From JAZLIT01 sp045617525 (GTDB lineage Bacteria > Bacillota > Bacilli > Bacillales_A > Planococcaceae): 55,775 bases of DNA. Positions 1 to 8,261 of this stretch are shown here, piece after piece. Where the stretch lies: positions 1 through 55,775 of the forward strand of contig JAZLIT010000016.1 in the NCBI GenBank assembly GCA_045617525.1, in the 5' to 3' direction. Made by a program: the position numbers and the translations under genes. The notes beneath the pieces were generated by a model. That model had not been told where the DNA came from. It was given only the letters and a program-made list of their open reading frames with translations, and searched no databases. How positions within the stretch are numbered: position 1 is the first letter of the stretch; the number at the start of each line of letters is the position of its first letter.

Positions 1-494
1 ACTACTGGTGCAATTGCTTTTTCCCAAAGAGTTTTATCTAAACAATAGGTATGGGCCATAATATTCGCTGGAGTCAACTTCAGGATATCTGATCCTAGTA
101 TTACTTCTGGTGTTGGTGCATTAAAAATGGCCAGTAGATGTGTATGTTTCTCTGTAGCTACTTCATAATGCCACCATCCTTGAGGTACATTTGCTACTTG
201 GCCAGGTGAGAGCGGAAAATGTTGCATTTGCTTAGTAAAGGGATTCAATAATGAGACGGTTAATCCACCAGAAATACAATAGACAAGTTCGGCAGCATTT
301 TGGTGGTAATGGGGCTCGATCACATTGTTTGGACTAAGAAAAATATCAAGTAAGGATATATTATCTAGTGTATTTAATTGTTGAATCCCTAAAACATTAA
401 TAAAGTTTTGGCTATCTTTTTTAAACAAGGTACTTGTGTTCACATCAAAAGTGAATTGAGCGGATGGGGAGGTGTAGTCAAACGGGAAAACCAT
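1..494 (-). CDS. Cupin-domain protein, C-terminus cut by the window edge
   Basis: The reading frame is open on the minus strand from an ATG at 494-492, preceded by AAAGGAG at 503-509, and runs off the left end after about 164 codons. The translation starts MVFPFDYTSPSAQF. It carries cupin motif 1 (EPHYHQNAAELVY, with the two His and the Glu that bind metal, then ISGG) and motif 2 (VPQGWWHYE). This is a single visible jelly-roll domain of the oxalate-decarboxylase-like cupin type; the substrate cannot be read from sequence. It points away from yaaO and occupies the place where B. subtilis has xpaC-yaaN. The family is confident; the function is unknown. Confidence 0.75.
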   Translation of the reverse strand, partial: MVFPFDYTSPSAQFTFDVNTSTLFKKDSQNFINVLGIQQLNTLDNISLLDIFLSPNNVIEPHYHQNAAELVYCISGGLTVSLLNPFTKQMQHFPLSPGQVANVPQGWWHYEVATEKHTHLLAIFNAPTPEVILGSDILKLTPANIMAHTYCLDKTLWEKAIAPV

Positions 495-666
495 AGGGCA
501 GCTCCTTTCTATATCGTCATTGCTATACATTCTTCGCATAATATGTGTGAATCCAATTTGTTGTGCAGTAGGAGCCATATTCATACAATAAAATAATTTC
601 CCGGAAAATAAATATTTAATAAAGTTCTGCCCTTTCTGGCCAAAAAATAGGTTCAAATCATCTATC

Positions 667-690
667 CTTATTTCATGTCTTATTTCATGT
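667..690. repeat. Tandem 12-bp direct repeat at the yaaO promoter
   Basis: Two perfect adjacent copies of CTTATTTCATGT occupy 667-678 and 679-690. The second copy runs into a TATAAT at 690-695 that is the best -10 for the yaaO operon. No good -35 is present at 17 bp, so the repeats lie where a -35 or an activator site would be. Confidence 0.7.
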
Positions 691-728
691 ATAATAGAAA
701 GATAATAAAGTTTGGTGAGGTATAAGAA

Positions 729-2150
729 ATGCATGAAAAACGACCTTTAGTAGAAGCGCTTGAAAAATTTCATAGTCAAAAGAATATCTCCTTTCATGTA
801 CCAGGACATAAACATGGGGTGTTATCCAATCTTCCTGAGGTTATTAAAGAGGCCTTATCCTATGACCTTACAGAACTTAAAGGCTTAGATGACTTACATC
901 ATCCAGAAGAAGCTATTAAAGAAGCGGAAGAATTGTTAGCGTCTACATACGGGGCAAAAAAAAGTTATTTTCTTGTCAATGGAACGACTGTTGGCAATTT
1001 AGCTATGCTATATGCAACATGCCAGTATGGAGAACAGTTAATAGTCCAGAGGAATGCTCATAAGTCAATTTTTCATGCAATTGAGCTAGTAGGTGTTGAA
1101 CCTATTTTTGTTACACCAGAATGGGATTCTCGTACAAAAACAACAACCTTTGTTTCTGCCAACACCATTAAAAGCGCAATAGAAGAGTTTCCTTTAGTAA
1201 AAGGTGTTCTACTCACTTACCCAACTTACTATGGAATGGCTTCTAATGAGATAAAAGAGATTATCGATTATTGCCATATAAAAGGTATCCCAGTCCTAGT
1301 AGACGAAGCACATGGAGCACATTTTAAGGCAAACAGCGGTTTTCCATTATCTGCTCTTGATTTCGGTGCAGATATAGTAGTACAATCTGCACACAAAACA
1401 TTACCATCTATGACAATGGGTTCTTACTTACATATGAATTCTTCTATTATAAAAGCTTCTCAAGTAAACAAGTATTTAAGGATGCTTCAATCAAGCAGTC
1501 CTTCTTATTTATTAATGGCATCCTTAGATGATGCAAGAAGCTATGTACAAAGATACAATGAAATGGATTTCAAACAATTAATATATAAAAGAGATTTGTT
1601 CATTCAGGCACTCCAAACGATTAAGCTAGTGGAAGTAATAGAAGTTAATGATCCACTGAAATTACTAATACGTGTTGGGAGCTATTCGGGTTTTCAAGTT
1701 CAACAGGCTTTAGAAGCACAACATGTATATGCGGAGCTTGCGGATACTTATCAGGTTTTAATAATTCTTCCTTTACTAAAAAAGGACCAAGACTACCCTT
1801 TTGCAGAGGTAAGAAAACGAATTAAAATGGCCGTAGATGAGCTTAAAAAAGAAACACCGATAATTCCTAAAGATATAAGAAATAACTCGTTTAAATCTGT
1901 TTCTACGATTGAAATGAATATGAGCCTCTTAAATGAGAAAAAAGGCGAGTGGGTTCCCTATGTTCGCTCCATAGGAAGAATAGCAAAAGGAATACTCATT
2001 CCGTATCCACCGGGAGTACCATTATTCATTCCAGGAGAAAAGATTACGATTTCTATGTTAACTGAACTGGAGGAATGGATTGATAAAGGAGCTACCTTCC
2101 AGGGAGATCATAGACTTGATGAAAAGCTAATTTATGTTGTGGAGGATTAA
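729..2150 (+). CDS. yaaO: Orn/Lys/Arg decarboxylase family protein (YaaO-like)
   Basis: 473 residues, a PLP-dependent fold-type I amino-acid decarboxylase of the Orn/Lys/Arg class, expected in the cytosol. The N-terminus has the family signature FHVPGHKHG. The PLP-binding lysine lies in SAHKTLPSMTMGSY (Lys223), and VDEAHGAHF just before it supplies the cofactor Asp and His. The C-terminal domain ends with IPYPPGVPLFIPGE, typical of the family. The ATG follows GGTGAGG at 713-719. The stop is 2 nt from tmk, so the two are co-transcribed, as in B. subtilis. The exact substrate (arginine, lysine or another amino acid) is not decided by sequence. Confidence 0.9.
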   Translation: MHEKRPLVEALEKFHSQKNISFHVPGHKHGVLSNLPEVIKEALSYDLTELKGLDDLHHPEEAIKEAEELLASTYGAKKSYFLVNGTTVGNLAMLYATCQYGEQLIVQRNAHKSIFHAIELVGVEPIFVTPEWDSRTKTTTFVSANTIKSAIEEFPLVKGVLLTYPTYYGMASNEIKEIIDYCHIKGIPVLVDEAHGAHFKANSGFPLSALDFGADIVVQSAHKTLPSMTMGSYLHMNSSIIKASQVNKYLRMLQSSSPSYLLMASLDDARSYVQRYNEMDFKQLIYKRDLFIQALQTIKLVEVIEVNDPLKLLIRVGSYSGFQVQQALEAQHVYAELADTYQVLIILPLLKKDQDYPFAEVRKRIKMAVDELKKETPIIPKDIRNNSFKSVSTIEMNMSLLNEKKGEWVPYVRSIGRIAKGILIPYPPGVPLFIPGEKITISMLTELEEWIDKGATFQGDHRLDEKLIYVVED

Positions 2151-2152
2151 TA

Positions 2153-2794
2153 GTGCAAAAAAAAGGGTATTTTATAACAAGCGAGGGTCCAGAAGGTGCG
2201 GGCAAGACAACTGTCATGCAATTACTTGGAAAAAGATTAATGGAAGAGGGCTTTGAGGTCGTGATGACAAGAGAGCCTGGAGGCATTAATATCTCGGAAA
2301 AAATAAGAGGAATAATCTTAGATAACGAGCATACAATGATGGATAGCCGTACGGAGGCATTATTATATGCTGCAGCAAGGAGACAGCATTTAGTTGAAAA
2401 AGTTTTGCCTGCTCTAGAGGCTGGTAAAATTGTTATTTGTGATCGTTTTATTGATAGTTCGCTTGCATATCAAGGACATGCAAGAGGAATAGGGGTAGAA
2501 GAAATATTAGCAATCAATCAATTTGCAATTGGACAGACTATGCCCGACCGCACGATTCTTTTTGATATAGAACCAAGTGTTGGGTTAGAAAGAATTAATG
2601 CACATAGCAGTAGAGAAAAAAATAGGCTAGATGTAGAGAGTCTTCAATTTCATGAAAAGGTTAGAGAAGGCTACCTTAACTTAGTAAAACAATATCCAGA
2701 CAGAATTAAAGTAATCGATGCTTCTCAAAAGCTCGAAGAAGTATTAGAAGCTACCTATAAAGTAGTAAAAATGGAATTAGAAATTTTTAGGTAA
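2153..2794 (+). CDS. tmk: Thymidylate kinase
   Basis: 213 residues, full length. It phosphorylates dTMP to dTDP with ATP, an essential step of dTTP supply. The P-loop GPEGAGKT is at residues 12-19, the DR(F/Y) motif is in VICDRFIDSSLAYQG, and TREPGG contacts the dTMP. The start is GTG at 2153, only 2 nt after the yaaO stop; GGAGG at 2141-2145 lies inside the end of yaaO and gives 7-nt spacing, so the two genes look translationally coupled. It is followed by darA after 49 nt. Arginine codons here are mostly AGA/AGG, unlike genes after 4.7 kb. Confidence 0.97.
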   Translation: MQKKGYFITSEGPEGAGKTTVMQLLGKRLMEEGFEVVMTREPGGINISEKIRGIILDNEHTMMDSRTEALLYAAARRQHLVEKVLPALEAGKIVICDRFIDSSLAYQGHARGIGVEEILAINQFAIGQTMPDRTILFDIEPSVGLERINAHSSREKNRLDVESLQFHEKVREGYLNLVKQYPDRIKVIDASQKLEEVLEATYKVVKMELEIFR

Positions 2795-2843
2795 TTAATG
2801 CTATAATAAAATAAACAGAATAGAAAAGTGGGAGTGAGTAGCG

Positions 2844-3173
2844 ATGAAATTAATAGTAGCCGTAGTGCAGGACCAAGATAGTAATAGATTGTCAAATGCG
2901 TTAACGAAAGCAAAGTTTCGTGCAACAAAACTTGCTAGTACAGGTGGGTTTTTAAGATCTGGAAATACTACGTTTCTGATCGGTACAGATGACTCCTTAG
3001 TATCTTCTGCGTTAGAATTAATAAGAGACAATTGTAGAGCACGTGAACAGATGGTAGCCCCAGTTTCACCTATGGGAGGAAATGCTGATTCATACATTCC
3101 GTACCCAGTGGAAGTAGAGGTAGGAGGAGCTACAGTATTTGTTCTTCCAATTGAACAATTCCATCATTTTTAA
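2844..3173 (+). CDS. darA: Cyclic-di-AMP receptor, PII-like (DarA/YaaQ)
   Basis: 109 residues, matching the DUF970/PII-like family. In B. subtilis and Staphylococcus these proteins form trimers that bind c-di-AMP; the downstream partner is not fully settled. The sequence begins MKLIVAVVQDQDSNRL and keeps the family pattern FRATKLASTGGFLRSGNTT, the loop that lines the nucleotide pocket. The ATG follows GGGAGTGAG at 2830-2838. It sits between tmk and yaaR as in most Bacillales, and its co-occurrence with tmk and holB is conserved, although no functional link is proven. Confidence 0.95.
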   Translation: MKLIVAVVQDQDSNRLSNALTKAKFRATKLASTGGFLRSGNTTFLIGTDDSLVSSALELIRDNCRAREQMVAPVSPMGGNADSYIPYPVEVEVGGATVFVLPIEQFHHF

Positions 3174-3197
3174 TAATGAAGGAAAGGATCGAAAACT

Positions 3198-3638
3198 TTG
3201 AAGATAAATCAAGATGTACGAGTAGGGATAGATAAGATACGCAAGGATACTATGCAGAATAATATTCAATCTGCAAAGTTTGGCCAAATGATTACAAAGC
3301 AGGATCAGCGGATGCAAACCGAAGCCTTAACGAAACTGTTAGGAGATATTACTACAGCAGGAGATCGTTTAGCAAGGTCTAGAAATTTACGTGATATGGC
3401 TAAGTTTAAAATGCTTATTAAAAAGTTTCTAGAGGAAGCTGTGGATTTTGGAATGGGATTAAAGCAATCTCATACATGGAATCGATTTGGTGAAGGAAGA
3501 AAGTTAAAAATCGTAGAGACTATTGATGAAAAATTGGTAGAGCTAGCAGAAGAAATTTTGAGCCAAGAAAAAAGCTCTATAGAATTATTAGATAAAATAG
3601 GCGAAATTAAAGGATTACTTATTAATCTATATACGTAA
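3198..3638 (+). CDS. yaaR: YaaR family protein (DUF327)
   Basis: 146 residues, mostly helical and charged, with no signal peptide or membrane segment. It belongs to the DUF327/YaaR family, of unknown function, found almost always between darA and holB in Firmicutes. The start is TTG at 3198 after AAGGAAAGG at 3179-3187; no ATG sits at a comparable position. It ends 4 nt before a strong terminator, so the yaaO-tmk-darA-yaaR group looks like one transcript. The family is confident; no function can be assigned. Confidence 0.88.
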   Translation: MKINQDVRVGIDKIRKDTMQNNIQSAKFGQMITKQDQRMQTEALTKLLGDITTAGDRLARSRNLRDMAKFKMLIKKFLEEAVDFGMGLKQSHTWNRFGEGRKLKIVETIDEKLVELAEEILSQEKSSIELLDKIGEIKGLLINLYT

Positions 3639-3642
3639 TGTT

Positions 3643-3679
3643 CCCGTGTTATCGCACCGTGCGAAACACGGGATTTTTT
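3643..3679 (+). terminator. Rho-independent terminator after yaaR
   Basis: Arms CCCGTGTT (3643-3650) and AACACGGG (3665-3672) enclose an inner TCGCA/TGCGA stem with a single bulged A, followed by TTTTTT at 3674-3679. It separates the yaaO-yaaR group from holB. Confidence 0.9.
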
Positions 3680-3696
3680 AGAGAGGTGGAACCACT

Positions 3697-4713
3697 ATGA
3701 TCATGGAAGAAGAATGGTCCATTGAAGGAATAGAAAAAATACAACCTACTGCTATTAAACAAATTCAATCCATAGTAGCAAAAAATCGTATTGGACATGC
3801 CTACATTATTGAAGGTGCTAATGGTACAGGTAAAACAAAAGTTATGCAATTTTTTGTACAGCTTATGTTTTGCGAAAATTCGACAGAAAATGTTCCATGT
3901 GAAACATGTCGAAACTGTAAAAGATTAAAATCATCTAATCATTTGAACATTATTCAACTGGAGCCAGATGGTCAAAATATAAAAAGAAATCAAATTGATG
4001 AATTAATACATGAGATGAGCAAAACCTCTATTGAAAGAGGAAGAAAGGTTTATGTAATACATGAAGCAGATCGATTGAACACAAGCTCCTCTAATACATT
4101 ACTTAAATTTTTAGAGGAGCCTCAGAGCGAAATTACTGCCATCTTATTGACCGATAAGATGCATGCCTTATTACCAACAATACGGTCCAGATGTCAGCAT
4201 ATAGGCTTAGCCACCATGCCACAGGGAGTATTAAAAAAGAAGTTAATGGAAGAGGGAATTACTGATTCAATGGCTTCTACAGTTAGTAGAATGACGAATC
4301 AAGTAGAAGAAGCTCTAATTTTAGCGAAAGACGAGCAATTTGGACTTGCAAGGAAATCAGTGATAAAATTGGTGGAAGCAAGTGAAAAAAGTGTTCAGGA
4401 TGCCCTTATGTGCATACATGAAGATTTTGGTCCTTTGCTAAAAGAAAAGGAAAGTGCAGAACAAGTATTAGATTTACTACTATTTGCTTATCGTGATATA
4501 GTAGCTATAAAAGCAACTCCACTCGCAGTTTGTACCTATCCAGATATGATTTCATTCTGGAAACAGATAGCATTACAAAAGACGTATGAGCAATTGTCTA
4601 AACAGTTAGAATTGATTTTAGATGCAAAGCAAAATTTGCATAGAAATATGAACCGGACACTGATGATGGAGCAGCTGATGCTTAACCTGCAGGAGGGGTA
4701 TAGTTTTGTATAA
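3697..4713 (+). CDS. holB: DNA polymerase III delta' subunit
   Basis: 338 residues, a clamp-loader AAA+ subunit. Walker A GANGTGKT is at residues 40-47. The zinc module is C59, C68, C71 and C74 (CETCRNC), and the sensor-1/SRC region has LLPTIRSRCQ. It helps the gamma/tau complex open and load the beta clamp at the replication fork. The ATG at 3697 follows AGAGGTGG with 7-nt spacing. It overlaps ricT by 8 nt, indicating translational coupling. Arginine codon use is the AGA-rich style of the first 4.7 kb. Confidence 0.95.
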   Translation: MIMEEEWSIEGIEKIQPTAIKQIQSIVAKNRIGHAYIIEGANGTGKTKVMQFFVQLMFCENSTENVPCETCRNCKRLKSSNHLNIIQLEPDGQNIKRNQIDELIHEMSKTSIERGRKVYVIHEADRLNTSSSNTLLKFLEEPQSEITAILLTDKMHALLPTIRSRCQHIGLATMPQGVLKKKLMEEGITDSMASTVSRMTNQVEEALILAKDEQFGLARKSVIKLVEASEKSVQDALMCIHEDFGPLLKEKESAEQVLDLLLFAYRDIVAIKATPLAVCTYPDMISFWKQIALQKTYEQLSKQLELILDAKQNLHRNMNRTLMMEQLMLNLQEGYSFV

Positions 4714-5521
4714 TGTTGTAGGAGTCCGCTTTAAGAAAGCGGGTAAAATATATTATTTTGATCCTTCCACGTACATCTTAGAAGTTGGACAATATGTCAT
4801 TGTCGAAACAGCAAGAGGGATCGAGTATGGTAAAGTTGTTGTAGCAATGCGTGAAGTTGGTGAAAACGACGTCGTATTACCATTAAAGCAAGTTGTACGT
4901 CCAGCTGATGAACGTGATAGCCTGCAAGTCGATGAGAATTTATCTGAAGCTAGAAGAGCATTTGAATTAGCGAACTCAAAAATTATTGAGCATAGCTTAG
5001 AAATGAAACTAGTGGATGTTGAATATACATTTGATCGCAACAAAATTATTTTCTATTTCACAGCCGAGGGTCGTGTCGACTTCCGAGAGCTTGTGAAAGA
5101 TTTAGCCTCAGTTTTCCGTACGCGAATCGAGCTTCGCCAAATTGGTGTACGTGATGAAGCAAAGCTTTTAGGTGGGATTGGCCCATGTGGACGTATGCTT
5201 TGTTGTTCAACATTTTTAGGTGATTTTGATCCGGTATCAATTAAGATGGCCAAGGATCAAAATTTATCGTTAAATCCTACGAAAATTTCGGGTATTTGTG
5301 GGCGCTTAATGTGCTGCTTAAAATACGAAAATGATGATTATGAAATCGCGAAAGAAGGCATGCCGGATATCGGAGAGAAAACGATGACACCTGATGGAAT
5401 GGGTAAAGTCGTTGGAATAAACGTGCTAGAGCGAATAATTCAAGTATATTTAACGGAGCAAGAACGCACGGCTGAATATGCATTAGAAGAGTTATTAAAA
5501 GGCGAAAAAAATCTAATTTAG
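4706..5521 (+). CDS. ricT: RicT/YaaT, PSP1-domain regulator of RNase Y maturation
   Basis: 271 residues with a PSP1 domain. Two cysteine clusters of the CGRxxCC type (CGRMLCC and CGRLMCC) match the residues that, in B. subtilis, take part in binding [4Fe-4S] clusters in the RicA-RicF-RicT complex. That complex affects RNase Y-dependent mRNA processing, biofilm formation, competence and sporulation. The start is TTG at 4706, overlapping the last 8 nt of holB, with GGAGGGG upstream. From here onward arginine codons switch to CGT/CGC. The assignment is secure from the whole-length family match and synteny. Confidence 0.95.
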   Translation: MYNVVGVRFKKAGKIYYFDPSTYILEVGQYVIVETARGIEYGKVVVAMREVGENDVVLPLKQVVRPADERDSLQVDENLSEARRAFELANSKIIEHSLEMKLVDVEYTFDRNKIIFYFTAEGRVDFRELVKDLASVFRTRIELRQIGVRDEAKLLGGIGPCGRMLCCSTFLGDFDPVSIKMAKDQNLSLNPTKISGICGRLMCCLKYENDDYEIAKEGMPDIGEKTMTPDGMGKVVGINVLERIIQVYLTEQERTAEYALEELLKGEKNLI

Positions 5522-5544
5522 TGAGAGTTAATGGGGTGGCGTGA

Positions 5545-5907
5545 GTGAAGGACCGCAATTTTTTAGATACTGTTATGGAGTTCGAACAGCAGCTTGAATC
5601 GATGCAACAGCAGTTTAATGCGTTGAAACAATTTGTTGCACATATGATGGAAGAACATCAAACACTTCAGACAGAGAACCTTCACCTCCGTAAGCGTCTG
5701 GAGGAATTATTAGCAAATGGTTCTGTTGCACCTGACGAAGTTTTAGATGTCAAAGAGGTGAGCCCAATCGATATTGGTGAAGGTTATGATAATCTAGCAC
5801 GATTATATCAAGAAGGCTTCCATGTTTGTCATGTACATTTTGGAGGTTCGCGTAAAAGTGAAGATTGTCTGTTTTGTCTAGCATTTTTAAATAAACAAAA
5901 TAACTAA
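5545..5907 (+). CDS. yabA: Replication initiation control protein YabA
   Basis: 120 residues. The N-terminal ~60 residues form a leucine-zipper-like coiled coil (FEQQLESMQQQFNALKQF and on), the tetramerisation part. The C-terminus has a zinc module, CHVHFGGSRKSEDCLFC. YabA binds DnaA and the DnaN clamp and restrains re-initiation. The start is GTG at 5545, 23 nt after ricT, with GGGGTGG upstream. The gene is followed by a terminator, so holB-ricT-yabA form one replication-linked operon. Confidence 0.95.
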   Translation: MKDRNFLDTVMEFEQQLESMQQQFNALKQFVAHMMEEHQTLQTENLHLRKRLEELLANGSVAPDEVLDVKEVSPIDIGEGYDNLARLYQEGFHVCHVHFGGSRKSEDCLFCLAFLNKQNN

Positions 5908-5916
5908 TAATACAAG

Positions 5917-5950
5917 GGATGTGACCGCAAATGCCGTCACATCCTATTTT
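5917..5950 (+). terminator. Probable terminator after yabA
   Basis: Inverted repeat GGATGTGAC (5917-5925) and GTCACATCC (5936-5944), then TATTTT. The U tract is interrupted, so partial readthrough into yabB is possible. Confidence 0.65.
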
Positions 5951-6003
5951 AATGAAATTAGATATTACAACAGTGATATCACACATATTTAGGAGGATTT
6001 ACA

Positions 6004-6753
6004 ATGGAAGAATGGTTAAAGGATGATGAGCGATTAGATTATTTATTGGCAGAGGATTTACGAATAATCCAAAGTCCGTCAGTCTTCTCCTTTTCATTAG
6101 ACGCGGTGTTACTGTCGCGTTTTGTGAGCGTACCAAAGCAACGCGGTGCGATTGTTGATTTATGCTCGGGTAATGGTGTAATTCCATTATTTTTAAGTGC
6201 ACGTACAAACGCAAAAATAATTGGCGTAGAGTTACAGCCAAGGCTTTTTGACATGGCAACGCGTAGTATTCAATATAATAAGCTTGATCAACAAATCGAA
6301 ATGATATTAGGGGATGTAAAGGAAGCATCTGATACTTTAGGTGTCGAGAAATATGATGCTGTCACATGTAATCCCCCATATTTTTTAGCAAATGAATTAA
6401 GTGAAAAGAATGTCAGTGAGCATTATGCAATTGCACGCCATGAAATTCATTTAACACTAGAAGAGGCAGTACAATCGGCAAGCCGTCTATTAAAGCAAGG
6501 TGGTAAAGCCGCATTTGTGCATCGTCCGGGCCGGTTACTCGATCTTGTGACAGCAATGAGAGCAAATCGAATTGAACCAAAACGAATTCAGTTTGTGTAC
6601 CCAAAAGAAGGAAAAGAGGCAAATACCTTACTTATTGAAGGCATTAAGGATGGTAAGCCTGATTTAAAGATTCTCCCACCGCTTTATGTATATAATGGAA
6701 ACAATGAATATACAGATGAAGTGAGTGAGCTATTATATGGTAGCAAAAAGTAA
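6004..6753 (+). CDS. yabB: tRNA1(Val) adenine-N6 methyltransferase family (YabB)
   Basis: 249 residues, a class I SAM-dependent methyltransferase. SAM-binding motif DLCSGNG is at residues 52-58, and the catalytic NPPY motif of N6-adenine enzymes at 123-126. It is homologous to E. coli TrmN6 (YfiC), which methylates A37 of tRNA1(Val). The ATG follows AGGAGG at 5991-5996. It overlaps the next gene, yazA, and the yabB-yazA-rsmI trio is the standard Bacillales arrangement. The enzyme class is certain; the exact RNA substrate is inferred from family. Confidence 0.9.
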   Translation: MEEWLKDDERLDYLLAEDLRIIQSPSVFSFSLDAVLLSRFVSVPKQRGAIVDLCSGNGVIPLFLSARTNAKIIGVELQPRLFDMATRSIQYNKLDQQIEMILGDVKEASDTLGVEKYDAVTCNPPYFLANELSEKNVSEHYAIARHEIHLTLEEAVQSASRLLKQGGKAAFVHRPGRLLDLVTAMRANRIEPKRIQFVYPKEGKEANTLLIEGIKDGKPDLKILPPLYVYNGNNEYTDEVSELLYGSKK

Positions 6754-7015
6754 TTATTTTTTTTATGTATTAGAGTGTAAGGATACTACTCTTTATGCAG
6801 GATATACGAATGATGTAGATCGACGTGTAAGCGTTCATAATGCAGGGAAAGGTGCCAAATACACGAAAGCGCGCATCCCAGTAACATGTATATATTTTGA
6901 GGCATTTGAGACGAAACAAGAAGCAATGAGAGCAGAGTATGCTTTTAAGCAATTAAATAGAAAGCAAAAACTGGCGTATATAAGGAGAGCAAATAATGAA
7001 ATCACAGAAGAGTAG
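6737..7015 (+). CDS. yazA: GIY-YIG domain protein (YazA/UPF0213)
   Basis: 92 residues with a complete small GIY-YIG nuclease fold: FFYVLECKDTTLYAGYTND holds the GIY-like and YIG-like strands, followed by GKGAKYTKARIP and EYAFKQLNRKQK. The biological substrate of this family is unknown. I take the ATG at 6737, which overlaps the end of yabB by 17 nt and gives an N-terminus MVAKSNYFFYV close to other YazA proteins; a GTG at 6725 in the same frame is possible. The end overlaps rsmI by 20 nt. Confidence 0.88.
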   Translation: MVAKSNYFFYVLECKDTTLYAGYTNDVDRRVSVHNAGKGAKYTKARIPVTCIYFEAFETKQEAMRAEYAFKQLNRKQKLAYIRRANNEITEE

Positions 7016-7868
7016 TCACCACGAAACAGGTAGCTGTTTATATTTAGTGGCAACACCAATAGGAAATTTAGAAGATATGACTATACGTGCATTACGTATC
7101 CTAAAAGAAGTAGATGTTATTGCAGCTGAAGATACACGTAATACTAAAAAGCTGTGTAATTACTTTGAAATTTCAACACCATTAGTGAGCTATCATGAGC
7201 ATAATATTGAGGTGGGTGGCGAGAAGTTACTGAAATATTTACGTGATGGGAAATCTGTTGCACTTGTAAGCGATGCGGGGCTTCCTTGCATTTCTGACCC
7301 GGGTGCTGATATTGTCGTGAAAGCAATTGAAGAGGATTTTGCAGTAGTACCAATTCCAGGAGCTAATGCAGCGTTAACGGCTTTAATCGCATCAGGTATA
7401 ACACCACAGCCATTTTATTTCTTTGGCTTTTTAAATCGGAATAAAAAAGAACGTCGCCAGCAGCTTGAAAAATTAGCGAAGCGTGAAGAGACACTGGTAT
7501 TTTATGAAGCGCCACACCGCATAAAGGAAACTTTAAAGGATTTAGAGCTTATGTTTGGCAATCGTCGTATTACACTTGCGCGTGAATTAACGAAAAAGTT
7601 TGAGGAATTTCTTCGCGGAACGATTGAGGAAGCGATTACTTGGGCAAACGAAAGTGAAATTCGTGGTGAGTTTTGTATCGTAATAGAAGGTAATCAAAAT
7701 GTGGAGGAAGAAGACTTAGCCGATGCATATTGGGCCAACTTTTCTTTAGAAGAACATGTTGACTATATAATAGAAGAAACTCATATGAATTCGAAGGACG
7801 CAATTAAAGAGGTAGCGAAACTTCGTAGTATATCGAAGCGTGATGTTTATCAAGCATATCATCAATAA
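6996..7868 (+). CDS. rsmI: 16S rRNA (cytidine-1402-2'-O)-methyltransferase
   Basis: 290 residues, a SPOUT-unrelated tetrapyrrole-methylase-fold enzyme that makes the 2'-O-methyl of Cm1402 in the ribosomal P site. Visible motifs are LVATPIGNLEDMT near the N-terminus, AEDTRNTKKL, SDAGLPCISDPG and PIPGANAALTAL, all characteristic of RsmI. The ATG is preceded by AAGGAGAG inside yazA. It is the last gene of the yabB-yazA-rsmI operon, closed by a terminator that also serves abrB. Confidence 0.96.
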   Translation: MKSQKSSHHETGSCLYLVATPIGNLEDMTIRALRILKEVDVIAAEDTRNTKKLCNYFEISTPLVSYHEHNIEVGGEKLLKYLRDGKSVALVSDAGLPCISDPGADIVVKAIEEDFAVVPIPGANAALTALIASGITPQPFYFFGFLNRNKKERRQQLEKLAKREETLVFYEAPHRIKETLKDLELMFGNRRITLARELTKKFEEFLRGTIEEAITWANESEIRGEFCIVIEGNQNVEEEDLADAYWANFSLEEHVDYIIEETHMNSKDAIKEVAKLRSISKRDVYQAYHQ

Positions 7869-7875
7869 ATAAAAT

Positions 7876-7930
7876 AAAGGCTATTCAACGGTAAACTTTG
7901 ATCGAAATCAAAGTTAGTTGAATAGCCTTT
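7876..7930. terminator. Bidirectional terminator between rsmI and abrB
   Basis: Long arms at 7876-7889 and 7917-7930 (AAAGGCTATTCAAC and its complement) enclose a second hairpin, AACTTTGAT/ATCAAAGTT (7894-7902, 7907-7915). A-rich and T-rich flanks let it act on both converging transcripts. Confidence 0.92.
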
Positions 7931-7944
7931 TATTACAAGACGAG

Positions 7945-8223
7945 TTATTTCTTTAAGTTATTTTGAATTTCTTTAACTAACATATCTGCGCCTTCTGGAC
8001 TTAAGATTAACTTACCGCCCACTAAACGTAGATTGTCATCAGAAACTTCGCCAGTTACGGCACACGTCATATTAGGTAAGTATTTTTTTAAGATGATTTT
8101 ATCGTCATCTACATAAATTTCTAAAGCGTCCTTTTCGGCAATGCCTAATGTACGGCGAAGCTCGATTGGAATTACTACACGCCCTAATTCATCGACTTTA
8201 CGAACGATCCCTGTTGATTTCAA
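7945..8223 (-). CDS. abrB: Transition-state regulator AbrB
   Basis: 92 residues, almost the same as B. subtilis AbrB. The N-terminal swapped-hairpin DNA-binding domain is STGIVRKVDELGRVVIPIEL followed by RRTLG, and the C-terminal half is a second AbrB-like oligomerisation domain. It represses stationary-phase and sporulation genes during growth. The start is TTG at 8223 (minus strand) behind AAGGAGG with 10-nt spacing; B. subtilis also begins near this residue. Upstream lie a sigma-A promoter and two Spo0A boxes, the expected circuit by which Spo0A~P shuts abrB off. Confidence 0.97.
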   Translation of the reverse strand: MKSTGIVRKVDELGRVVIPIELRRTLGIAEKDALEIYVDDDKIILKKYLPNMTCAVTGEVSDDNLRLVGGKLILSPEGADMLVKEIQNNLKK

Positions 8224-8261
8224 GACTATGTGACCTCCTTACTATAATAAATTAATGATTA

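Noticed and set aside
408..596. 62-codon plus-strand frame
   Set aside because: It is antisense to the cupin gene and has no ribosome site; the cupin reading is far stronger.
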